A DNA stretch of 6,604 nucleotides from JBQTHP01 sp052389755. Its GTDB lineage: Bacteria > Pseudomonadota > Gammaproteobacteria > Steroidobacterales > Steroidobacteraceae. The position numbers and the translations under genes were made by a program. Of this stretch, positions 1 through 6,260 are shown one piece after another. Location of the stretch: positions 1-6,604 of the forward strand of contig JBQTHP010000111.1 in NCBI GenBank assembly GCA_052389755.1, in the 5' to 3' direction. Under the pieces are notes generated by a model, which was given only the letters and a program-made list of their open reading frames with translations, was not told the origin of the DNA and did not search any database. Within the stretch, counting starts at the first letter, position 1, and every line of letters begins with the position of its first letter.

Positions 1-1825
1 CTCCGAGGATCAGCTGCGCCTGATCCGGAAGATGCTCAAGGCGCAGAATCTGGACGAGTCGCGCTGGGTGCCGCGCGAGATCCAGTATTTCATCAATGCC
101 AGCAAGGACGAGGGCTTGCGACCCGCGGCGCTCAAGGACGGCAACGATCCCACCCGACGGCAGCTCATCAAGCTGTACGCCGACTACGAAGAAGTGTGCG
201 CTCGCGCCGGCGTCGTCGACTTCGCGGAGCTGCTGCTGCGCGCGTACGAGATGTGGCGCGACCAGCCCGAGCTGCTGCGTCACTATCGTTCGAGATTCCG
301 GCACGTGCTGGTGGACGAATTTCAGGATACCAACGCGATCCAGTACGCGTGGATGAAGCTGCTCGTCGGCGGCGAGGGCGCGCCGTTCGCAGTCGGGGAC
401 GATGATCAGTCGATATACCGCTTTCGCGGAGCACGGGTCGAGAACCTGCAGCAGTTCCGCAAGGACTACGCGCAGGCGAAGCTCTACCGCCTGGAGCAGA
501 ACTACCGCTCGACCGCGACGATCCTCGACGCCGCGAACGCGCTCATCACGAACAACGCGAGCCGGCTCGGCAAGAATCTGTGGACGAGCGGCAGCGAAGG
601 CGAGCCGATCCATCTTTACCGCGCCTTCAACGAGCGCGACGAGGCGGACTTCGTCCTGCAGCGCATCCGCGCCTGGACCTCGCGCGGCGGCAGCCGCAGG
701 GAGACCGCGATCCTCTACCGCTCGAACGCGCAGTCGCGCGCGTTCGAAGAGGCGTTCCTCTCGGCTCGCATGCCCTATCGCGTGTATGGCGGCCTGCGAT
801 TCTTCGAACGTGCGGAGATCAAGGATGCGCTCGCGTACCTGCGCCTGATTGCCAACCGCCAGGACGACCCTTCGTTCGAGCGCGTCGTGAACCTGCCGAC
901 GCGCGGCGTCGGCACCCGCAGCCTCGATGCGATTCGCGAGCACGCGAAGGGCGCGGGCACCTCGCTGTGGGAAGCGGCGGCGGCGTGCATCGCGAGCGAC
1001 GCGCTCGGCCCGAAGGCCGCCACCGCGGTGCACGGGTTCATGGCGCTGATCGAACGCCTGGCTCACGAGACGCACGAGCTTCCTCTGCACGAGCAGGTCG
1101 ATCACGTTCTGACCGGCAGCGGCCTCATCGAGCATCACAAGCGCGAGAAGGCCGCCGAGCGCGGCGAGGCGCGGGTCGAGAACCTCCTCGAGCTCGTGAG
1201 CGCGGCACGCGGCTTCGAGCCCGAAGGCGAGACCGGCGAGATGCCGCCGTTGCAGGCGTTCCTGGCGCACGCCGTGCTCGAATCGGGCGAGGGCCAGGCG
1301 GATGCCTGGGAAGACTGTGTGCAGATGATGACGCTGCACTCGGCGAAGGGCCTCGAGTTTCCGATCGTGTTCCTCGCCGGCATGGAGGACGGGCTCTTTC
1401 CGCACCAGCGCTCCGTGACGGACATCGACGGACTCGAGGAGGAGCGACGCCTCTGCTACGTCGGCATGACCCGCGCGATGCGAGAGCTCTATCTCACCTA
1501 CGCCGAGCAGCGGCGACTGCATGGGGTCGACAGCTACGGGGCGCCGTCGCGATTCATCGAGGAAGTACCGGGCGAGCTCATCGAGGAAGTGCGGCCGCGC
1601 ATCCAGTTGTCGCGGCCGGCGGTCTCCGGCGGGCGGTTCCGCTCACCAGAAGAGCCCGCGGCGCCCGGCATGCGCCTCGGCGCACGCGTGCGACACGGCA
1701 AGTTCGGCGAGGGCGTGGTGCTCAACGTCGAAGGCAACGGTCCGCATGCCCGCGTCCAGGTGAGTTTCGAAAGGCAGGGTACGAAGTGGTTGATGTTGCA
1801 GTACGCGAATCTGGAGCCGATGTGA
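1..1825 (+). CDS. uvrD: DNA helicase II UvrD, 5'-truncated by window edge
   Basis: Superfamily 1A 3'-5' DNA helicase that unwinds DNA in nucleotide excision repair and methyl-directed mismatch repair. The frame is open from base 2, so the start lies outside the window. About 607 codons are visible against ~720 in E. coli UvrD, so roughly 115 residues are missing, including the Walker A (GxGKT) motif. Visible helicase motifs in order: II DEFQDT (314-331), III GDDDQSIY (395-418), IV LEQNYRST (491-514), V LHSAKGLEF (1334-1360) and VI EERRLCYVGMTRA (1439-1477). The C-terminal ~52 residues (from 1667), with VRHGKFGEG, match the Tudor-like RNA polymerase-binding tail of UvrD/PcrA; Rep lacks this tail, which argues against Rep. 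I recall strong collinear similarity to E. coli UvrD, starting with SEDQLRL at the window edge. No frameshift is seen. The stop is TGA at 1823-1825. Confidence 0.97.
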   Translation, partial: SEDQLRLIRKMLKAQNLDESRWVPREIQYFINASKDEGLRPAALKDGNDPTRRQLIKLYADYEEVCARAGVVDFAELLLRAYEMWRDQPELLRHYRSRFRHVLVDEFQDTNAIQYAWMKLLVGGEGAPFAVGDDDQSIYRFRGARVENLQQFRKDYAQAKLYRLEQNYRSTATILDAANALITNNASRLGKNLWTSGSEGEPIHLYRAFNERDEADFVLQRIRAWTSRGGSRRETAILYRSNAQSRAFEEAFLSARMPYRVYGGLRFFERAEIKDALAYLRLIANRQDDPSFERVVNLPTRGVGTRSLDAIREHAKGAGTSLWEAAAACIASDALGPKAATAVHGFMALIERLAHETHELPLHEQVDHVLTGSGLIEHHKREKAAERGEARVENLLELVSAARGFEPEGETGEMPPLQAFLAHAVLESGEGQADAWEDCVQMMTLHSAKGLEFPIVFLAGMEDGLFPHQRSVTDIDGLEEERRLCYVGMTRAMRELYLTYAEQRRLHGVDSYGAPSRFIEEVPGELIEEVRPRIQLSRPAVSGGRFRSPEEPAAPGMRLGARVRHGKFGEGVVLNVEGNGPHARVQVSFERQGTKWLMLQYANLEPM

Positions 1826-1832
1826 GGAGAAG

Positions 1833-1860
1833 GGCCGACGGCCGAAGGCTGAAGGCTTCA
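1833..1860 (+). repeat. degenerate heptanucleotide tandem repeat, four units
   Basis: Four back-to-back 7-base units fill most of the 43-base gap between uvrD and trkA. Units two and three are GGCCGAA (1840-1846) and GGCTGAA (1847-1853). Unit one (1833-1839) differs from unit two only in its last base. Unit four (1854-1860) keeps GGCT and then ends TCA, and with the following GCC forms the far arm of a hairpin. The pattern is seen directly. That it belongs to a dispersed family of intergenic short tandem repeats is inference; no second copy occurs in this window. Confidence 0.7.
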
Positions 1861-1864
1861 GCCT
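1846..1864 (+). other. hairpin just upstream of the trkA start
   Basis: AGGCTGAA (1846-1853) pairs perfectly with TTCAGCCT (1857-1864), giving an 8-bp stem with a 3-base loop, four bases before the trkA ATG. No U-tract follows, so it is not a standard intrinsic terminator. The only purine-rich Shine-Dalgarno-like stretch near this ATG (GAAGG, 1851-1855) lies in the stem and loop and is too far away (13 bases) to be ideal. It could limit trkA translation, act as an mRNA-stabilising or processing element between uvrD and trkA, or simply be a by-product of the heptamer repeat. Confidence 0.55.
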
Positions 1865-1868
1865 CTCC

Positions 1869-3242
1869 ATGAAGATCGTCATCCTCGGCGCCGGTCAGGT
1901 CGGTCGCACGGCGGCGTATCAGCTCGCGCGCGAAGAGGCGAACGAGGTCACTGTCGTCGACGTGAACGAAGATCTGCTGCGCGACCTGCAGGATCGTCTC
2001 GACATCCGCACCGTCGTCGGCAACGCTTCGTTTCCGTCGGTCCTCGAGGCCGCCGGCGCGGCGGAAGCCGAGATCCTCGTCGCGCTCACGAGCAGCGACG
2101 AGGTCAACATGATGGCGTGCGAAGTGGCGTACACGCTGTATCGCACGCCGACCAAGATCGCCCGCATCCGCGCAGCGGAGTACACGAGTCGCTCGGAGCT
2201 CTTCAGCGACGAGGCATTGTCGGTCGATGTCTTCATCAGCCCGGAGCAGCTCGTCACGGAATACGTCGTGCGGCTGATCCGCTATCCCGGCGCGCTGCAG
2301 GTCCTCGATTTCGCGGAGGGCAAGGTCCGTCTCGTCGGGATGCGCGCCGGCAAGAGCGGGCTCCTCGTCGGGCAACGGCTGCGCACGCTGCGTGAGCATC
2401 TGCCGGAGAGCGAGGTTCGGGTGGTCGCGATCTTTCGCGACGGCCGCGGCATCCCGCCCGACGGCGACACCGTGATTCAGGAGGGCGACGAAGTCTTCTT
2501 TCTCGCCGCACGCGAGGACATGCGCCGCATGATGAGCGAGCTACGCAAGGAGGAGGACCCCGTCAAGCGCGTGGTGATGGCCGGCGCGGGCAACATCGGG
2601 CTCGCCGTCGCGCGCGGGCTCGAGAAATCGAGCCAGGTAAAGATCATCGAGCGCGACGCGAAGCGCGCGCGGCGCGCGGCAGAGCTGCTCGAGCATGCGA
2701 TCGTGCTGCACGGGGATGCGGCGGACGAGGACCTGCTGGTCGAGGAGAACATCGACAGCGCCGATGTGTACGCCGCGCTCACGAACTCGGAAGAAGCGAA
2801 CATCCTCTCGGCCATGCTGGCGAAGCGACTCGGCGCGCACAAGGTCATGGCTCTCATCAACAGGCCGTCCTACGCCGATCTCATGGAGAGCGGGCCGATC
2901 GACGTCGCGATCTCCCCGCAGACGATCACCCTCGGCTCGCTGCTCGCGCACGTGCGCCGCGGCGATGTCGTGCGCGTGCATTCGTTGCGACGCGGCGCCG
3001 CCGAGGCGCTCGAGGCGATCGTGCACGGGGATGAGCGCAGCTCGCGGTGCGTCGGCCGGCGCGTCGGGGAGATCCCGCTGCCGGAAGGCGCATCGATCGG
3101 CTCGATCGTGCGCGGCGACGACGTGATCATGGCGCATCACGATACGGAGATCCGCGAGGGCGACCACGTGATCGTGTTCATCTCCGACCGCCGGCACGTC
3201 GAGGCGGTGGAGCGGCTGTTCGTCGGCAGCGCGCGGCGCTGA
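1869..3242 (+). CDS. trkA: Trk K+ transport system NAD-binding regulatory subunit TrkA
   Basis: Peripheral cytoplasmic protein that binds NAD(H) and adenine nucleotides and gates the TrkH K+ channel. It has 457 residues, essentially the E. coli length (458), and two tandem RCK modules. The first Rossmann RCK_N starts at Met1 with GAGQVG at 7-12 and the acidic ribose-binding Asp at 31 (VTVVDVN); its RCK_C covers about 140-222. The second RCK_N has GAGNIG at 239-244 and the IIERD strand end near 260; its RCK_C covers about 370-455. Characteristic blocks include TSSDEVNMMACEVAY, IARIR, EANILSAMLAKR and SLRRGAAEA. ATG 1869 is chosen because the glycine motif falls at residue 7 as in the family. 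No good Shine-Dalgarno sequence precedes it, and a hairpin ends four bases upstream. Followed after 21 bases by trkH in the same frame, consistent with one operon. Nothing is truncated or missing. Confidence 0.97.
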   Translation: MKIVILGAGQVGRTAAYQLAREEANEVTVVDVNEDLLRDLQDRLDIRTVVGNASFPSVLEAAGAAEAEILVALTSSDEVNMMACEVAYTLYRTPTKIARIRAAEYTSRSELFSDEALSVDVFISPEQLVTEYVVRLIRYPGALQVLDFAEGKVRLVGMRAGKSGLLVGQRLRTLREHLPESEVRVVAIFRDGRGIPPDGDTVIQEGDEVFFLAAREDMRRMMSELRKEEDPVKRVVMAGAGNIGLAVARGLEKSSQVKIIERDAKRARRAAELLEHAIVLHGDAADEDLLVEENIDSADVYAALTNSEEANILSAMLAKRLGAHKVMALINRPSYADLMESGPIDVAISPQTITLGSLLAHVRRGDVVRVHSLRRGAAEALEAIVHGDERSSRCVGRRVGEIPLPEGASIGSIVRGDDVIMAHHDTEIREGDHVIVFISDRRHVEAVERLFVGSARR

Positions 3243-3250
3243 TCAGCCGC
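3233..3250 (+). other. small GC hairpin over the trkA stop codon
   Basis: GCGGC (3233-3237) can pair with GCCGC (3246-3250) around an 8-base loop that contains the trkA TGA. The same place also holds a perfect 10-bp palindrome, GCTGATCAGC (3238-3247). It sits 13 bases before the GTG start of trkH and might affect translational coupling. In DNA this GC-rich such a short stem is easily due to chance. Confidence 0.25.
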
Positions 3251-3263
3251 AGGTCCGCCTCCC

Positions 3264-4712
3264 GTGCTTGGGGTCGCACACGTTCTCGGGCTGTTGCTCG
3301 CCGTCTTCGGCATGACGTACGTCATGCCGATCGCGTGTTCTCTTCTTTACCGCGACGGCCAGCTCGAGAAGTTCGTCATCGCAGCGGTCGTGAGCTCGGC
3401 GGTCGGATTGCTCATCGCCGCGGCGACCCGGCGGCATGCGCGCGAGCTCAAGCCGCGCGACGGGTTCCTGCTGGTCACGCTGGCGTGGGCGCTCACCTCT
3501 CTGTCCGCCTCGATCCCGCTGCTTCTGACCCTGCCGGATCTCAGCTTCACGGACGCGTACTTCGAAGCGATTTCGGGCCTCACGACCACCGGTTCGACAG
3601 TGCTCGCCGGCCTGGACAAGTTGCCGCCGTCCATCAACCTCTGGCGGCATCAGCTGCACTGGCTCGGCGGCATGGGCATCATTGTGCTTGCCGTCGCGAT
3701 CCTGCCGCTTCTCGGCGTCGGCGGCATGCAGCTCGTGAAGGCCGAGATGCCCGGCCCCGTGAAGGATGAGAAGCTCACGCCGCGCATCACGGAGACCGCC
3801 AAGGCGCTGTGGCTCGCCTACATGGTCATCACGGTGGTGGGCATCGTCGCGCTGAAAGCATGCGGCATGAGCTGGTTCGACGCCATGTGCCACGCCTTCT
3901 CGGCGGTGGCACTCGGCGGCTTCTCTACTCACGACATCAGCATCGAGTACTTCGATTCGCGCGCCGTCGAGATCGTGCTCATCGCGCTCATGGTGGTCGC
4001 GTCGCTGAGCTTCGCGCGCCACTTCGTGGCGCTGCGCCGGCTCAGCCTGAAACCGTACATGCAGGATCCGGAGGCAAAGGCGGTCGTGCTGTTTCTCACG
4101 GTGAGCACGCTGGGTGTCGCGCTGCTGCTCTATGCCAGCGGCACTTACGACGATGCCGGCACGGCGCTGCGACAGGCGGCGTTCAACGTCGTTTCGATCG
4201 CGACGACCACCGGATTCGTGTCGACGAACTACGAAACCTGGCCGGTCTTCGCGCCGGTCTGGATGCTGTTTCTCTCCTGCATCGTCTGCAGCACCGGCTC
4301 GACCGGCGGAGGGATCAAGATGTTTCGCACGCTGCTGCTCGCGCGCCAGGCCGGGCGCGAGCTCAAGCTGCTCGTGCACCCGAACGCGATCTGGCCCGTT
4401 CGCGTTGGAGGCAAGACCGTCCCGGATCGCGTCGGCGACTCGGTACTTGCGTTCATCTTTCTGTACTTCATGACCGTCGTGACCCTCACCTTCGCGCTCC
4501 TCTTGACCGGCCTCGACTTCATCTCGTCCGTCAGCGCCGTGGTGAGCTCGGTCAACAACATGGGTCCGGGCCTGGGGGCGGTGGGGCCCTCGACCAATTT
4601 CCAGAAACTCACCGTTGTGCAGACATGGGTTTGCACGATCGCGATGCTGCTCGGCCGTCTCGAGATCTTCAGCGTCCTCGTGCTCCTTACTCCCGCGTTC
4701 TGGCGCAAATAG
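3264..4712 (+). CDS. trkH: Trk K+ uptake transporter membrane subunit TrkH
   Basis: Inner-membrane K+-translocating subunit of the Trk system, from the SKT (Trk/Ktr/HKT) superfamily; it works as a dimer gated by TrkA. It has 482 residues, against 483 in E. coli TrkH. The four selectivity-filter pore loops are all present: TTTGST (107-112), ALGGFSTH (216-223), ATTTGF (313-318) and NNMGPGLG (431-438), each with the filter glycine. The STGSTGGGIK block (343-352) is the conserved segment that forms the gating loop. Family blocks GGMGIIVLAVAILP, GGMQL, AEMPGP and a C-terminal TPAFWRK are also visible. The start is GTG 3264: no other in-frame start lies between the trkA stop and this codon, and the N-terminus reaches the first hydrophobic helix as expected. 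AGG at 3251-3253 is a weak ribosome-binding candidate, so translation is probably coupled to trkA. Confidence 0.96.
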   Translation: MLGVAHVLGLLLAVFGMTYVMPIACSLLYRDGQLEKFVIAAVVSSAVGLLIAAATRRHARELKPRDGFLLVTLAWALTSLSASIPLLLTLPDLSFTDAYFEAISGLTTTGSTVLAGLDKLPPSINLWRHQLHWLGGMGIIVLAVAILPLLGVGGMQLVKAEMPGPVKDEKLTPRITETAKALWLAYMVITVVGIVALKACGMSWFDAMCHAFSAVALGGFSTHDISIEYFDSRAVEIVLIALMVVASLSFARHFVALRRLSLKPYMQDPEAKAVVLFLTVSTLGVALLLYASGTYDDAGTALRQAAFNVVSIATTTGFVSTNYETWPVFAPVWMLFLSCIVCSTGSTGGGIKMFRTLLLARQAGRELKLLVHPNAIWPVRVGGKTVPDRVGDSVLAFIFLYFMTVVTLTFALLLTGLDFISSVSAVVSSVNNMGPGLGAVGPSTNFQKLTVVQTWVCTIAMLLGRLEIFSVLVLLTPAFWRK

Positions 4713-4853
4713 ATCGCCGCGCTGCACCGCCGCGCCTGACGATTCGTCCCGCGTACAGAGCGTCTCGTCCCGAACCCGCCGGCGCGTTCCCCCGGGGATC
4801 GCCTGCCGCGCCCCCGCTTGTCAGCGTCCGTCGCGCCTCCTCGTCCCCTGGTC

Positions 4854-4871
4854 GCAACGCGATTGCAACGC
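4854..4871 (+). repeat. 11-base-period direct repeat GCAACGC
   Basis: GCAACGC occurs at 4854-4860 and again at 4865-4871 with GATT between, so the copies lie about one helical turn apart on the same face of DNA. The second copy overlaps the weak -35-like TTGCAA. On the opposite strand each half reads GCGTTGC, containing the GTT core found in LytTR-type sites, but LytTR half-sites are usually spaced about two turns apart and the flanks match poorly. It could be an operator for the downstream kinase-regulator operon or chance. Confidence 0.35.
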
Positions 4872-4965
4872 TTCGCGCGGAAATCGCATCTTTAGCGGGT
4901 GAATCGGGACGCAAGCGCATCGCCTGCACAGGCATGGAGGCCGCGGTCGGGTTCCTCCTGCAAAA

Positions 4966-4995
4966 GGTTGGCTGACTGGGGACCTTCAGCCAATC
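4966..4995 (+). repeat. inverted repeat / hairpin upstream of the kinase gene
   Basis: TTGGCTGA (4968-4975) is the exact reverse complement of TCAGCCAA (4986-4993). The stem extends outward by a G-U pair (4967/4994) and a G-C pair (4966/4995), giving 10 bp with a 10-base loop (4976-4985). On the + strand no T-run follows. On the - strand the stem would be followed by TTTTG, so a weak minus-strand terminator is possible, but no minus-strand gene is seen to need it. Otherwise it could be an operator dyad or a 5' leader hairpin for the two-component operon. Confidence 0.5.
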
Positions 4996-5020
4996 GAATT
5001 CCAGCCGCGGCCTTCATTCC

Positions 5021-5036
5021 TGTGCGTGCGCGCGCA
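5021..5036. other. 16-base alternating purine-pyrimidine run
   Basis: TGTGCGTGCGCGCGCA alternates pyrimidine and purine without a break, the composition favoured for left-handed Z-DNA under negative supercoiling. It lies about 70 bases upstream of the kinase start. Such runs are frequent by chance at this GC content, so a biological role is only a possibility. Confidence 0.3.
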
Positions 5037-5105
5037 GCTCGGTTGCGGGCGATCGGACCCGCGCGCATCATGCCGTCGAGTCCCCAAACCCGGCGAATAG
5101 CCCTG

Positions 5106-6260
5106 ATGAGCGCGACGGCGGCCGACACGGCGGAGCTCGACGCCGCGATTGCCGACGAGACGCTGCCGTCGGAGCGCGAGACGTGGCGGCTCGTGCTCGC
5201 GGTGACGATTCCTTTCTGGATCTACCTCGCGCTCATGCGCACCGTGGTCTTCATGATGATGACCGCGGGCAATCCCGGGATCATCATCGCGCCGGCGCAC
5301 CTGCGGCTCGTCCAGCACGCTGTGCTGCTGCCGCTGCTCGTTCTCTTCTATCGCTGGGCGCTCGCGATCGGCTGGCCGGAGCGCGGTCGCGTGCGGGCGG
5401 TCGCGCTGCACGCGACGATGGCGCTGGCGTTCGCGCTGATCGCGCGGCCGGTGCTCGTCACCGTGGTGGCCGCGAGCAGCGGCGACTGGACGCTCATGCA
5501 GGAGCTGGTCGATTCGGTTTTCGGCTGGCGCATGTCGCTCGACCTGTGGGTCTCCACCGGCTCGGACTTCCTGCTGTCCTACGTGTTCGGGCTCGCGATC
5601 CTGCTGGGCGTGAAGAACTATCGCGAGGTCAAGCACCAGAAGCTGCGGGCCGCGAACCTGCGCTCGGCATTCACGCGCTCGCGCCTGCAGGCGCTGCGGA
5701 TGCAGCTGAACCCGCATTTTCTCTTCAACAGTCTGAACGCCGCGGTCTCGCTGATCGGCTCCCGTCCCGCCGTCGCCGAGCAGATGCTCGTGCGCCTGAG
5801 CGACCTTCTGCGCCGCACGCTGCGCGACGGCGAGTCGGACTTGAGCCCCGCTGCGCGCGAGGCCGACTTCATCCGTAACTATCTCGACATCCAGCAACTT
5901 CGCTTCCAGGACCGGCTGACCTACAACGTATGGGTCGACCGCGAGGTCGAGCACGCCGCGGTGCCGAGCCTGCTGCTGCAGCCGCTCGCCGAGAATGCGG
6001 TGATGCACGGCGTGGCCGCGGACCACGATCGGGTGCACGTTGACGTGCGCATCCAGCGCGCGTCCGACGGCGTGGAGCTTTCGGTGCGCAACTCGGCCGC
6101 CGAGCCGCCCGGGGCCGCGGTGAAACTGGGTGTGGGGCTCGGCAACACGCGCGAGCGGCTCGAGACGCTCTACGGCACCGACCATGAATTCGAGCTCACG
6201 CGCGAGACGGACGGCTCCGTGCTCGCGCGCGTGCGCATACCCTGGACGACGATCTCATGA
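5106..6260 (+). CDS. LytS/AlgZ-type membrane sensor histidine kinase
   Basis: Sensor kinase of the His_kinase (PF06580) family that phosphorylates a cognate response regulator. From ATG 5106 it has 384 residues. Four hydrophobic segments lie at about 27-50, 68-90, 97-122 and 150-170, with only short loops between, so there is no large periplasmic sensor domain. A linker of about 30 residues leads to LNPHFLFNSLN, with phospho-acceptor His204. The HATPase domain has the N box LLLQPLAENAVMHG (Asn297) and the glycine-rich GVGLGNTRERL (342 onward). All key residues are present. The start is uncertain: the frame is open upstream, and ATG 5070 or GTG 4899 are alternatives; 5106 is preferred because the upstream residues are low-complexity Arg/Ala. 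No good Shine-Dalgarno precedes any of them. The stop overlaps the next gene's ATG, so the two are translationally coupled. LytS, AlgZ/FimS and YpdA are relatives; the signal is unknown. Confidence 0.92.
   Translation: MSATAADTAELDAAIADETLPSERETWRLVLAVTIPFWIYLALMRTVVFMMMTAGNPGIIIAPAHLRLVQHAVLLPLLVLFYRWALAIGWPERGRVRAVALHATMALAFALIARPVLVTVVAASSGDWTLMQELVDSVFGWRMSLDLWVSTGSDFLLSYVFGLAILLGVKNYREVKHQKLRAANLRSAFTRSRLQALRMQLNPHFLFNSLNAAVSLIGSRPAVAEQMLVRLSDLLRRTLRDGESDLSPAAREADFIRNYLDIQQLRFQDRLTYNVWVDREVEHAAVPSLLLQPLAENAVMHGVAADHDRVHVDVRIQRASDGVELSVRNSAAEPPGAAVKLGVGLGNTRERLETLYGTDHEFELTRETDGSVLARVRIPWTTIS

Larger units (their letters stand above)
4713..5105 (+). other. 393-base intergenic region, no convincing gene
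   Basis: Between the trkH stop and the chosen kinase start I see no recognisable protein, tRNA or typical terminator. The kinase frame stays open back to GTG 4899 (TAG at 4893), but the resulting 69-residue extension is rich in Arg, Ala, Pro and Ser with no domain, as expected of untranslated GC-rich DNA. A very weak sigma70-like pair exists: TTGCAA (4863-4868), an 18-base spacer and CATCTT (4887-4892). The kinase promoter and leader probably lie here. Short repeats within it are listed separately. Confidence 0.6.

Noticed and set aside
580..1872. 430-codon + strand open frame overlapping uvrD
   Set aside because: Arg/Ala/Gly-rich translation with no domain, lying out of frame within well-conserved UvrD motifs.
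3047..3769. 240-codon + strand open frame spanning the trkA-trkH junction
   Set aside because: Low-complexity Arg/Ala product that overlaps two confidently identified genes; a GC-bias shadow.
3243..4727. 494-codon open frame on the minus strand, covering all of trkH
   Set aside because: Its translation is dominated by Arg, His, Glu, Asp and Gln, which is what the antisense of a hydrophobic protein with G/C-ending codons gives. No domain is recognisable, and trkH on the + strand is unambiguous.
4922..4933. Short dyad GCCTG-CA-CAGGC
   Set aside because: Only 5 bp per arm with a 2-base centre, no extension and no adjacent promoter or T-run; expected by chance.
4935..4957. GGAGG/CCTCC arms as a possible hairpin after trkH
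   Set aside because: A 5-bp stem with a 13-base loop and no T-tract does not qualify as a terminator.
4968..4999. Promoter-like pair TTGGCT and TCGAAT overlapping the inverted repeat
   Set aside because: Each hexamer matches only 4 of 6 consensus bases and the 20-base spacer is too long for a sigma70 promoter.
4687..5128. Two short minus-strand open frames (82 and 78 codons) in the trkH-kinase gap
   Set aside because: Arg/Ala/Gly-rich, with no recognisable domain or ribosome site. Not supportable as genes from sequence alone.
4986..6185. 399-codon open frame on the minus strand opposite the histidine kinase
   Set aside because: Same antisense composition effect (Arg/His/Glu/Gln-rich, no domain). 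The kinase motifs on the + strand explain the region.
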